Shown here: positions 33,241 through 43,594 of the stretch, in pieces
Numbering within the stretch: the stretch's first letter is position 1
Layout: each line of letters opens with the position of its first letter
NCBI RefSeq assembly: GCF_009389715.1
Contig: NW_024067682.1
Coordinates: 563,501-627,500, forward strand
Origin: Phoenix dactylifera
Taxonomy: Eukaryota; Streptophyta; Magnoliopsida; Arecales; Arecaceae
Length of the DNA stretch: 64,000 nucleotides
Direction: 5' to 3'
Program-made: the position numbers and the translations under genes
Notes under the pieces: model-generated
The model's input: only the letters and a program-made list of their open reading frames with translations
Database searches by the model: none
Told to the model about the DNA's origin: nothing

Positions 33241-34166
33241 AGGGGCTTTCCTTTGTCGTCCCTACGAGCCTGTGGAGTGATAGGATTGGGTCTGTGTGAT
33301 GGGTTTGAACTTGGGTTTGGCCTGCTTCCAGGGTTGCTAATCCTATTGGGTTCAGGTCGTCGAAAAATGGGTCCCCTCTGGAATCGTTCGCAGTTTCTGG
33401 CAATCTGGTAGGCTTGGTCTAAATCATGAATTTTCCTTAAGAACAATTCCCTTTGAATGTCCTCCTTAAGACCAGCTCTAAACCTAGATAGGGTTACGGC
33501 TTCTGACTCGACTATGTTGCACCTCATAGCGAACTCATCAAATTTGGCAATGTATTCAGATACAGTTTTCCCTCCTTGATTTAATCTTTGCCATTGATCT
33601 AGTAACCTCTGTTCGTAGGATAATGGGACGTATTTCTCTCTTAGCTTAATTTTCATCTGTCTCCATGTATTGATAGGTAGTTCTTCTCTTTGCCTAGTGA
33701 TCCTCTCAATATTTCCCCAGTATAACCTTGCATGTCGTGTCAACCTAAGCTTGGCAAATTTGAATTTTCTTTCTTCCGACATTTCATACCACTCAAAATA
33801 TTGATCCATGTCATTTTCCCAATCAATGTATACCTTAGGGTCTAGACTTCCTTCGAAGGAGGGTGCATCAAGTCTGATACTCCTAAGGGCTCGTTCATCC
33901 TGGTCTACATGATCCTGTTGTGGTCGTCGCTGATTATGTTCAGGAGTGAAAAGGTGGCGATGGGGTTGGGGTGTCAATTCAGGTTCCACGCGGGTCTGTT
34001 GATTTTTCTCTAGGGTTCCTAGCCTCTCCTCAACTTGATCAAACCTATTGTTCAATTGTTTGAACTGCTCAGTCATAGTCCTTAGGATGGTCTCAAGATT
34101 GGGGTCCATGGCTTCAATGGGTTGTGTATGTGATGGGTTGTAGGGTGATCCTGATCTAGTTGTCAT
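33192..34166 (-). pseudogene. gag of chromovirus A
   Basis: The best start is the ATG at about 34166, giving MTTRSGSPYN. A coiled coil follows (MTEQFKQLNNRFDQVEERL, LGTLEKNQQ), then the retrotransposon gag domain with YIDWENDMDQYFEWYEM, LRLTRHARLYW, YVPLSYEQRLLDQWQ, FDEFAMRC and SRFRAGLKEDIQREL. Near 33235 the frame shifts. The gag ORF then runs out of frame to 33192, while the true CCHC knuckle continues in the pol frame. A natural -1/+1 shift is possible, but chromovirus B of the same lineage has gag and pol in one frame, which favours a mutation. Confidence 0.9.
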
Positions 34167-34589
34167 ACAAGGCTCAAGACAAAACAAAATGACTAGCCTA
34201 TGCTAGGGTTTGCTAAATCTAAATCAAAGACTTATCTAATCAAAATTGGTTCACCACTTGCCCAGGCCAATTGGACCAAGAGTTCGTGTAACCGCCATTA
34301 ACCATACTTAGCTGACACCAACCGCTTAACGGGGCTGGGCTGATAAGATGGTAGCCACGACCCTGATCGGAACTTTTCTAGACAGCAAGGAATTAGCCAA
34401 ATTCAATTAGCCTAAAAACTCGTTGTGGTTTCTAAGTTAAGTTGGCTAGTTGAGTTTTAAATTAGGCTTAGGTTCTAGATTTATGAGGGTGGTTGTTTTG
34501 GGCTAAGGAAAGGTGATGAAATCCTTCCCTTATGTTGCAATTAGAGTGCCCTTAATATGATTTATGATGGATGCAACTATTTTAAATGT

Positions 34590-35060
34590 CCACTCAAGTT
34601 GAGATTTAAAATTTCAAATTTCAAATTTCGAATTTAAACTTTTGAATTTTGAATTTCAGATTTGAATTTTAGTTTTCAGCTTTTGAATTTCAAATTTCAA
34701 ATTTCAAGTTTAAATTTCAAATTTAAATTTTGAATCTCAAATTTTTTTGGTTTCAATTTAAGTTCCCATTTTTAATTTCGAATTTTGAATTTCAAATTTG
34801 GATTTCAGATCTAATATTTCAAAATTTCAAGTTTTGAAATTCGAATGCAAAAGTCATATTGGAAATTTCAGATTTGGAAATTTTAGATTTGGAAATTTCA
34901 GATTTGGAGCCCAAACCTAGAATTTCAAATTTAACTTTGAAATTGTTAACTTCAAATCCTAAATTTATGGAGATCAGATCTCAACTTTAATAACTAAAAT
35001 TCGGAATTAAAATTTGAAATATTCAGATTTAATTCATAAACTTAATAAGGCATGCAAACT
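34590..35060. repeat. Low-complexity leader of AATTTCAAATTT-type words
   Basis: The leader between primer site and gag holds dozens of copies of AAATTTCAAATTT, AATTTTGAATTT and GGAAATTTCAGATTT. Many are self-complementary, so the RNA could fold extensively. Coding is absent. The composition contrasts with the GC-rich leader of chromovirus B. Confidence 0.8.
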
Positions 35061-35153
35061 AGGATTTTGGCATCAATGGATTTCAGAAAAGTGCAGAAAT
35101 TTCAGCAAGTGCAGAATTTCAGCATAATCAATGTGCGTGTCCTAATTAACCTT

Positions 35154-35165
35154 GCTCTGATACCA
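35154..35165 (-). other. Primer binding site of chromovirus A
   Basis: On the minus strand this is TGGTATCAGAGC, complementary to the 3' end of initiator tRNA-Met, four bases from the 5' LTR. Confidence 0.93.
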
Positions 35166-35169
35166 AAAA

Positions 35170-36387
35170 TGATGCGGGATGAATGCGAGGGATTTAAACA
35201 TAAGGATTATCAGTAAGTTATGTTGATTAACTAGCCTAATAGCAGCAGGAAATTCAGTCACATATGGGATAAGAAAACATTAACATGAGCATAGTAATTT
35301 CAAGACTAGTTACCCGCATGTACTAATTCATTTAGGACTTAGAAGAATGGACCGTTGTGGTTGAGAAACCACTTGATTAGGACACTTCCTTCAATAAATC
35401 AGACCTAGAGTTGAGGTTTACCAAACATTGAACTTCTGGATTTTTTTTTGGAGGAGGATCCTTGATCTCACTCTTGAAGGTTGATGATTGGATGACCAAG
35501 CTTCATCTTCCGTTGCAACAGGGCCCTTTTGCTATTGGTTTGGAAGGATAATTGACCCAATGACATGGAGTACTTTAAGGACCTGCAAAGAAACAGGGAT
35601 TAGAACTTTGGCGTGAGAGAGGAATGGAAATTACAAAAGAAAAAGGAGGCGAGAGGAGGTAGGGCAATGGTGGATGTGGTTGTGGCTTTAGGGCCTCACG
35701 CCCAACTTGGAACAAGGGCCTCACGCCCAACCTTCTCTCAAGGTGACGAAGCAAGATTGCTAAGGAAGAAAGAAGCACTTTTTATTCATTCATCAATTGA
35801 AATTACAAGATATCATGAGGAGGTATTTATAGACTTTCCTCATGATTTGAAATTTAAACACATAATGAATAGCGCTCCACATTTGAAGGCTTGGTTGCTA
35901 GAGAAAAGGAAAGAAAGTTGGCCGGCTTTAAGGGGGAGGATTTGAAAAGTTGTTGGCTCCCATTTGAAATTTTCTTGCATTTAAATTGTGGCCGACCTCT
36001 TAGACTTTGAATTTGGGTGACGTGTCAACTTGTATGAGGTGGCATGGTGATTGGTTCTTCTGATGAGGTGGCATGACGTTGCATTGGTTTCTTTGATGAG
36101 ATGATGTGGTCGGCTCCTTATGCTTGACTTCATCCTGGTTGGCGTGCTTCCATTGGTTGGAGTGGTGGTGAGGTGGCCAGCTGATGTTGATGTGGATGCC
36201 GAGGTGGTGCTCCAAGGGTGTGCAAAGGTGGTGGTAGAAACATGCAACATGTCCTGACTTGGCTTGCTTTCTGACTTATTGAGGCTTGCTTTCTGACTTA
36301 TTGAATTTATTTACAGGACTCGATCAAAGCCACAGTGACCTTGAGTTACTTGATTGGAGTCTTTTCTGGATTCTGGTGCCCGCACCA
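35170..36387 (-). repeat. 5' LTR of chromovirus A
   Basis: This is the promoter-bearing LTR for the minus-strand element. A TATA box, TATAAATA on the minus strand, is at 35824-35831. It differs from the 3' LTR at about 15 positions, most of them transitions. Confidence 0.94.
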
Positions 36388-36392
36388 TAAAG

Positions 36393-37480
36393 ATTTATGA
36401 AACTTACCCGAATGATCGTGGCATAGGCCCCTCGAAGAAATCAATGGCATTAAGGAAGAATACGAGCTCCCTATCGGCTCAGAGCTACATGGCTCAGACC
36501 AGCTCCCTCGCCACCTCAGGCGTCTTCAGATCTAAGCCGAATCTGAGGGTTAGGGACACCCTTATATAGGGGCATGAACGGCCTCGATCGGAGCACCAGT
36601 CTGGCTACCTGAGTAGAACGAGCCATGTGTCAGCCTAGGGTATGACACGGGCGATCCAAACGATTCGCTACATTAATGGCATCTCTGTGTCAGCCCGCAA
36701 TTATGACATCTCAAGATATCTTGGATCCGATGATGCTTCCGAAAGACCGTTCGACACACTTAACGCCCTTGATGAAGGTCTCGCCCTCAATCAAGGTGAC
36801 TGCTTGACTTCTATTCAGCCTCAAAAGTGCGGTGTAAGTGATGAGAAAAATATGGGACACCTTGACCTCAGTTCAGACTGACCCCCCTAACCGCGGACAT
36901 GAACCAAGGTAACGACTTTAGCTCCAACCGAGGAGTCGCCAACCAAGGAGAACCATCAAGACGCGTCGACCATGGTTGATAGCCCTGGCCGTCCGTAGTC
37001 CTGGTAGCCTCACGTCCCACATTAAACCTGCGCTGCACTTTGCCCACACATTCTAGCCCTTACACTACAGTCGTACCACCGGCCACTATCTGGCATCATT
37101 GCACGTTACATCGGCTTAGGTAACAAAAGAGCTAGTTTTCTAATATAAAGGGGCAACTTGGGAGACTTGAGGTACGCGCATAATAAGCATTCACTATTAC
37201 TCACAAAGACCACCCTCTACTGAGATCTCTCCCTTCCACACTATTGCCTCGTTATTTGACATAGACATTGAAGGATCTTTTGTCAAAAACTCTCCAGCAA
37301 GTGGACTTCTTGTAGGCTACCTAGCAGAGGAGACCAGTGCCTGATGTCTCAACCAGCCTGCTCAGCTCGCCTTCAGCCAACCTCAGGGTCGTCCTAGCTG
37401 TACTCCCACCTCGGTCCGTATTCAGAGGCAACAGGTAGATTTCGAGAGATTTAGGACAGAAATTGTAAGTTACCTCCACC
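36393..37480 (+). repeat. Tat/Ogre-like element end: antisense ORF start and LTR
   Basis: This is the displaced flank of the element interrupted at 28311. On the minus strand, 36393-36540 gives peptides such as TPEVARELV and FFEGPMPRSF that may be the upstream part of the antisense ORF. A minus-strand TATA-like word (TATATAAGGG, about 36560-36569) lies upstream of it. On the plus strand, a TATA box (TATAAAGG, about 37144-37151) is followed by the leader-like sequence usual in Tat-type LTRs. The exact LTR borders were not found, and I saw no second copy in the window. Confidence 0.45.
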
Positions 37481-38397
37481 CCTAGTATCTTTAATCATAT
37501 CATGATCTGATGTATATTATTTAGAAATTAATCTATTTCTATTAAGTATTTTATGTATACTGCATGAAATTGGATTGTAAAATATCGGATCAAGTATGAT
37601 ATGATTTACTTGAGCACGAATCATACTTTATTGCATCGATAAATGTGTTAATATTTTACATGTTCTGATTTTGGTACTCTCTAATCCGACTATGATCACA
37701 AGGGTTTAGAATCTAGTGTCCTTCGGGCCTAGTCAATCAGGGTTGATCACTGGAACACGCTGATGTAAACATGTTCTCCATGTGATTTCAAAACTAGTTT
37801 CCTTTTGGGCCTTTAGTGGGGCGATTGTTGGCGCGTGACCGATAGATATTACATCGTAATTAGGATCTAGTCTCTTTCGGGGCTTACCACGAGTCGATTA
37901 TGGCCATAGTCACGAGGACTAGGATAGTGAGAAATGGATGGTCCATCCATAGTTGTTTTGGAGAATTTATTTTTGGCTAAGTGAACTATATATTTTGAAA
38001 TCTATGTTGATTGATATGATATATTTTATATATATTTGACATATTATTATTTATGAAAAATCATGCAAAACTTATATTTTTGCACAATATACTTGATCTT
38101 ATTTAAGGTTTTGGTAGCTTACTGGGCTTTGAAGCTCATTACCTTATGGGGCTTGTGATCGAATGGTGAATAGCCTAGGGTAGTGCTCTTAGAATAATTT
38201 GGTTATTAGTAATTGTGAACTGTTCTTTTGAATAAATAAATTAGATTATTTATTTCTACCACAATTTGAGTTGGAATGATATGTGTATGAATCAAAAGAT
38301 AGGCCTTGCATGATCTCTAGGGCATCGCTCTAGGGTTCATGTGGGCAATGGATTCGGAGCAGTGGAATCACAATATAACATAAGGTTTAGGAAATGG
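37481..38397. other. AT-rich DNA with a weak repeat, no gene seen
   Basis: Three diverged segments of the form (G)AATCTAGTGTCCTTCGGGCC recur near 37700, 37790 and 37865, suggesting an old tandem repeat with a period of roughly 80-90 bp. It may be part of the Tat/Ogre-like element or another decayed retrotransposon. No coding signal is seen. Confidence 0.35.
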
Positions 38398-39114
38398 AAA
38401 TTTCAAAAGCATCGGAAATTAGCGACGCTTTTTAGCGACGCTTTAAAGCGTCGTTAAATGTGATTTTAACGACGCTTTAAAGCGTCGTTATAATATTATT
38501 TTTTTAAAATAAAATTTCGTGATTTTAACGACGCTTTAAAGCGTCGTTAGAATATTATTTTTTTTAAAAAAAATTTCGTGATTTTAACGACGCTTTAAAG
38601 CGTCGTTAGAATATTATTTTTTTAAAAAAAAATTTAATTCATCCAATCACATAAAATATATATGACTCCAGAATCACATGGTAACTGCATAATATAATTC
38701 ATCCAATCGCTAAAATATATACTAGTGGTTGCAGCATAACAATTTCAGCTCTAATTATGAAGCAACCACATATCTTTTGACTACAATTGGGCACAATACA
38801 ACAGCCATGGATGGTGTCTCCAACATAACTGACATGGAACAAGGAGACAGACTGAAAAAGGGATAGGCAGTGGATAAGATGACACCAAATAGTACATGTT
38901 CTCAGGAATTTACACTACTGAAATGACAGGAAGTTGGATAATAATAATATGGAGATGATTCTGAAAATTGATTAGCATGTCATGAACAATAAAAATGGAT
39001 AAAAGAATATAATGAGGATATGAACCGAAACACAGCTTCTTTAAGAAATGAGCACTTGGCTTCTGTACAGGAAAGAGTCTCTCTTCAATTGATGATTAAT
39101 TTTATAGATCTCAA

Positions 39115-39213
39115 ACTACTTTTCTTCTTCTGGTGGCAATGTTGGACTCTTTGAGCACAAGCTGATACTGTGAAGCTCTTTCATCCTCTCCATGGGGTTG
39201 CACAAACCTGAGA
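39115..39213 (-). pseudogene. Possible captured exon, gene unknown
   Basis: On the minus strand an acceptor (TTTCTCAG) precedes an open stretch beginning [18 protein letters not shown] and ending in a stop after RRRKVV. It looks like a terminal exon of a host gene. I do not recognise the family, and the frame choice is a guess. Confidence 0.3.
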
Positions 39214-40051
39214 AATTTAACTAATTTGGTCATTCAGTTGAAAGAAATTTTCTGTAGTTGGGCATGTACAAACCGGATGTGAATACTAGAAGGTTGTCCG
39301 CTGATGGCACCACGCTGACAGTGTTCAATGAACTAATTTATTATGACAAATGATCTAACTGTTGGATCTCTCAGATATTTTTCACATTGAATCAAATAAC
39401 AAGCAAGAAATTAATGACAAACATGCTAAATCTAAGAACTGAGTTAAAATGTGTAGTATTGTCGGTACATGAATGCATCGGGCTTTTGTTATATAGGGCA
39501 TACATGCAAAAATTTCAATGCAATCAAATGACAAGTGCTTTCTTTTCCTTTTTTGATTTCTTATACAAGGGATATTTATAGTTCTTTCCTTGTGTGCCAA
39601 AAATAATCCATAATGAATGCCTTTTGAAATAACATTGATTAAGATGATTAATAGGATAACGGTGAGATCTAGAAAGAGTTAATTTATGTCTGTTTATGTT
39701 GAGTTGAATATACAAGTTATAAATATAATGAGCAGCAATATCCAAAATTTTGGAAAATAGACTGAGCTCTAATTATGGAGCATTTGATAAGAGTGTGTTC
39801 CTCCACAACACACTCTTATCCCACTAAATTCCAAGAAAGAATGCAGCATTACAGTTCAGATCACCAAATCCCGCAAAAAGACCACCAAATAAGGCAAAAG
39901 ATAGAACCATTATCACATAGAGATCTAAGGAAACTATCTCAGCAAGAATCCACAGTTCAGATGAGCAAATCGGCCAAAATAACCACCAAACGAATGGAGA
40001 AAAGAGAGAGAATCACAAGAAAGAAAGCCAACAAAAGTATCTACTCCATAC

Positions 40052-40223
40052 CTGCCCTGACCCTGGACGCGCCGGCCTTCTTCAAACCCTTCTTCTTGAC
40101 GATGAAGCTGGCGCCGATGAATAAGCTCGAGGACAGCGCGAGGATGAGGCCCTTGATGTTGTCGGCGGACATCCCGGTGTAGGACTCCACCCAGCTCCTC
40201 CCCGACGCCGCCCCCGACGCCAT
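40052..40223 (-). pseudogene. Captured first exon of a NIPA-like magnesium transporter gene
   Basis: The 57 codons from ATG at 40223 read MASGAASGRSWVESYTGMS, then DNIKGLILALSSSLFIGASF and IVKKKGLKKAGASRVRA, ending at a GT donor (GCAG|GTATGG). This matches the N-terminus and first membrane helix of plant NIPA proteins, including the splice position after GASxxRAG. Upstream GC-rich DNA (about 40224-40790 on the minus strand) looks like the gene's 5'UTR. The remaining eight or so membrane helices are absent, so this is a fragment carried by the CACTA-type element. It cannot encode a transporter but could make a chimeric transcript. Confidence 0.82.
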
Positions 40224-40977
40224 CGCGGAGAAACCCTATCGATCCGGATGCTACCTCGAGATCCCCACCGCCCGTCCCACGGCGTCGCCCATGGCGGCGG
40301 CAGCGGCAGCGGCTTGTCAGCGGGAAGGGAAAGCACCCGCGCCGCTAGATTTCGGGACGTAGGGGACGGCGCACGCGGCGGAGAGTCGGCGGCGGGGTGG
40401 ATCCGTGGTTGCGGTGGGTCGTCGCCGTCGGTCGCCTCGGTCTTGTCGGAGATCTAGCGGCAGTGGGCGAAGAACTCGCGGAGAGAAGCGAGAAGACGCA
40501 CAATGAGGAGGTAAGCGGAGAAAGAAAGTAGAAGGTTTGCCGGGGGGTGAATGGAAATATGATAGGGGAAGGAGAGGGGAAGAAGATCCCAAACCTGGCC
40601 AACGGAGAGGGGGAGAAGGGGAAGGAGATGCGGCGGAGGAACACGATTTGGGATCGTTCGTCGGAGGAGATTGGCTGAGATCGGTGAAAAGGGCTGAGGA
40701 CGGAGAGGGTCGGTCGCCGTGAGTTAGGGATTTAGGGCTGTGGGCTATGGAGGGAGGGGGTCGATGGGGTTTTGTGTAGGGGAGGAGTGAAGTCCGACGA
40801 CGCTTATAAGCGTCGTCGTATTTTTTTCCTACGCCGACGCGTACAAGCGTCGGCGGAACCTTTTTTACCGACGCTTTAAACAAGCGTCGGCGGTTACCGT
40901 TGCAAGAAAAAAATTTGCCGACGCTTTTTTGTAGCGTCGGCAATATAGAGTCGCCAAAACCCTTTACTGTTGTAGAG

Positions 40978-41700
40978 TAGTACTTGGACCCAAAAATGAT
41001 CATGTACTTTGTAATGGAAGGAAGCTGTGAGCTTTCAATTGTAAAGAATTCTACTCCTTTGTTAAGCATGGTGGATTACGGTCTCCTTTTTGCACCACTC
41101 TCTGGAAAATAGTAGCTCCTGAAAAGATTAAGGTTTTTTCCTGGCTTTTTTTTCATGATAATCTAAATACTAAGCCTACGATAATTAGGAAAGATGCGCA
41201 AGTCCCCAGCACCTGTGCTCTTTCGAAGGCGAGACGAAACAGGCAATCACCTTTTCCTCCACTGTTATTTCTGAAGGAAGTTTGGAACTCCTTCTTGCAA
41301 AAGCTGAATATTACCTCACGACCAAGGACACTTAAATCTATGCTGATTGTTCGGAGGTGCATACATATAGGCAAACACTGGAGACGAGACTATGACTACC
41401 TGAACATGGCAATTTGCTAGGTTATCTCAAAGGAAAGAAATCAGAGAATCTTGTTGCAAAAAGCTTATCATCCAAAGGATGTGCATGGGAGATCTGAAAA
41501 GATGATTCCTACTTGGTCGACCTTAAGGAATAGGAAAATGTCGTTATTTTCTCCATGTTTCTCCCCCAAGTTTGTATGTAGTTTAGGTCAATTGTGTTTC
41601 TTGTGAGTCTGCCTCCTAGTTTTGACTATAGTCTTCCTTTTCAGACTTTGTTTTACCTCTTTTTTTTCTTAATAAAGTCGGATGGGTACTTTGCTCTCCT
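40978..41700 (+). pseudogene. LINE ORF2 C-terminal fragment
   Basis: From about 41095 the plus strand reads TLWKIVAPEKIKVFSWLFFH and then DNLNTKP, the start of the zinc-binding region at the end of plant LINE reverse transcriptases. The NHLFLHC signature follows near 41238-41260 in a shifted frame, with KEVWNSF after it. Frameshifts are visible. DNA to about 41700, ending near TTAATAAAG, may be the LINE 3'UTR. The reverse transcriptase core is absent. Confidence 0.7.
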
Positions 41701-41999
41701 ACTTAATTCAGTCAAGAATACAGCATGATCATCAGGTATACCAAAGCAATCTATACCTGATTTCACCTAATTAATTCTCAAGTCTACTCCAACTTCTAGA
41801 CTAGAGAGGATCTGCACCCAACCAAGAAATTGTAACTTTTCCTCCATTGTATCTGAATATTGGCTGATCTCTAAGAAATCCAAAGATCGATTAAAGGATT
41901 TTGCGAAACAATAATGCTAAATGCGTCCAAATGGCACCAGAAGATTGGCAAACAATCGGCATATGATTTGTTGATTCCACCCGTTGAGAACAAAACAAG
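41701..41999. other. Short unassigned stretch before CACTA element 1
   Basis: No gene or repeat is recognised. It ends with AAG (41997-41999), the target duplication of the next element. After removal of that element it joins 47227 directly. Confidence 0.5.
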
Positions 42000-42737
42000 C
42001 ACTACAAGAAAATACGGTTTTGCCGACTCTTCCCCGCCGACGCTAACAAAAAGCGTCGGCAAATTACGAGCGGGGGCCGAAATTGGACGACGCGTTTTGT
42101 TAGTGTCGGGTGGAATTTAGATACGACGACGCTTTAAAGCGTCGTTGGAGGCCAAAAGGATACGACGACGCTTTAAAGCGTCGTCGGAGGCCAAAAGGGG
42201 CCCATCGCCCCCGATCCCTCCTTTTTCCTCCCCGATCCCCTGCCTTCTCTGTCTCTCTCTCTCTCTCGCACGCGGAGCAAACCCTAACCCTTTCACCCAG
42301 CCGCCATCCCCCCCTCCTTCCTCCCCAATCCAACTTGTTCTGCTTTGGATCCCCCTCCCCCTCCGAGCTTCGAGGACGACGATGGCCGTCGAGAAAGGTG
42401 TTCTACCCCTCCGAGCTGGGGATACGGCGGTGACGGCGGGCGGGCTGTGGTCCGACGAGATGAGCGGCCATGGATGTAGGCAAATGGAGGCTGGGTTTGT
42501 GAGTTTCAAGACCCTCGTCCATCTCGTAAGTTTCATCTCCTCCTCACCTCTCCATCCACCCTTGCAGCCCCATCTCCCTCCAAGAACTTCTCCTCCTCTC
42601 ACCCTCCCCTCATCGGAGGCCCAGGCCGCGGCTCGTGGCATCCAAAGTTCGATCAGGCCCCGAGGAATGTTCGAAGGGCTCGGAGGCAGCTGGAGAAGGA
42701 GATCGTGAGAGAGCTGTGATCCTTTCCTTTCCTCGGG

Positions 42738-42890
42738 TGGAGCCGCCACGTCGAGACAATCTTCGTCGTCTTCTTCCGCTCCCTCCCCCGCGTCGCTTTC
42801 CGCCGGGAGTGCCTGAGGACGCGGGACAACGCCGCCGTCGCCCTCGATTGGGTCTCCGGCAAGGAACTGCAGCTTCCCTTTGATCTCCAG
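42738..42890 (+). pseudogene. Captured exon resembling EMB8-like alpha/beta hydrolase
   Basis: In one plus-strand frame this reads RHVETIFVVFFRSLPRVAF, then RRECLRTRDNAAVALDWVSG and KELQLPFDLQ. The RHVETIF...RRECLRT...VALDW pattern is the N-terminal signature of plant EMB8/YheT-type hydrolases, upstream of the catalytic fold. The segment runs into a likely splice site near 42890, and the catalytic triad part is absent. GC-rich DNA before it (about 42200-42737) probably includes a 5'UTR and chloroplast-targeting-like leader, but I cannot assign it firmly. Identification is from memory of the family and would need a search. Confidence 0.55.
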
Positions 42891-43594
42891 TTCTCATTCT
42901 TCTGGTTAGCTTCATTCCATTTCTTGAATTCATCTAATTGTAAGAATTACAGACTTTTGGTTCTTTTTCAAGAATCAAGATTGCAACCTGTTTTGTGGTT
43001 AACATCTTTTTCTTGGAGGTAGGGTTTAGATAAGATAACTGGGGAATTCCCTGTTCCTTTTGAATTTTAGAAGAAATTCTTTACATCTGATTTCTTCTAA
43101 AATTCTTTATATCTGATTTCTTCTAAAATTCTCATCAAGACGCTTCAGGTTCTACACTGCTCTTTAATGTGGGAGGGTGGAGGGATAGAAACAGGGAAAA
43201 CCCTTCTCTGCTCTCTTTCCCTCTCACCGAACCCTCGCTCGTCCTGATCGAGCGAGCCGGAATGGCGCAGAAGCTCCAGCACATATGTAAACTTTGATGA
43301 AATTGCATGTACTGCAAGCATCGCAATCTATACTTGTAGATTTCCACAGTTTATCTTACTGGATATACATTCATTGATTATAGATTTACTATGTTCTTAG
43401 GTGTGGTAAGTAAGAAGTGTTAGCTGCATAAATGGTTGAATTGCTTGTTGGTTTTGTTACTTGAGTGTGCTGCTATTCTCATTGAACCTCAATGGATTTG
43501 GCTCACTTGTTTAAGAGTATGGCAAGTTTCACTTCCTAAAGCTGTATGCCTCTTGCCTGTGTCTGCGATTTGCTAATCTCATTTATGTTTGTAG

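Larger units (their letters stand above)
28312..36387 (-). mobile_element. Ty3/gypsy chromovirus A
   Basis: LTRs at 28312-29526 and 35170-36387 (1215 and 1218 bp) differ by about 15 substitutions and one 3 bp indel (about 1.2%). The exact 5 bp target duplication TAAAG lies at 28307-28311 and 36388-36392. On the minus strand the primer site TGGTATCAGAGC, a leader, gag, protease, RT, RNase H, integrase and a chromodomain follow in order. It carries a frameshift in gag, another between RT and RNase H, and an in-frame stop in integrase, so it is not autonomous now. It interrupts a Tat/Ogre-like element. Confidence 0.95.
38398..40977. mobile_element. CACTA-type element with captured gene pieces (2)
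   Basis: The left side (38398-38640) is the inverted form of the right subterminal region of the CACTA element at 42000-47223, with four ACGACGCTTTAAAGCGTCGT palindromes separated by AT-rich spacers. The right side (about 40795-40977) carries more GACGC..GCGTC words and ends ...TTGTAGAG, a decayed form of the CACTACAA terminus. The left terminus is missing or unrecognisable. It encodes no transposase and carries at least one host gene fragment, so it would have moved only with help. Confidence 0.7.

Noticed and set aside
38430..38610. Regularly spaced palindromes that look like a CRISPR array
   Set aside because: Spacers are near-identical and AT-rich, the unit is part of CACTA ends, and the genome is a plant's.
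40317..41069. 250-codon minus-strand ORF
   Set aside because: It overlaps the 5'UTR-like part of the NIPA fragment and the CACTA palindromes, and has no domain. It is out of frame with the NIPA start.
42117..42749. Long ORFs on both strands in the GC-rich left part of CACTA element 1
   Set aside because: Low complexity, and overlapping the palindromes. Only the EMB8-like frame at 42738-42890 has family resemblance.
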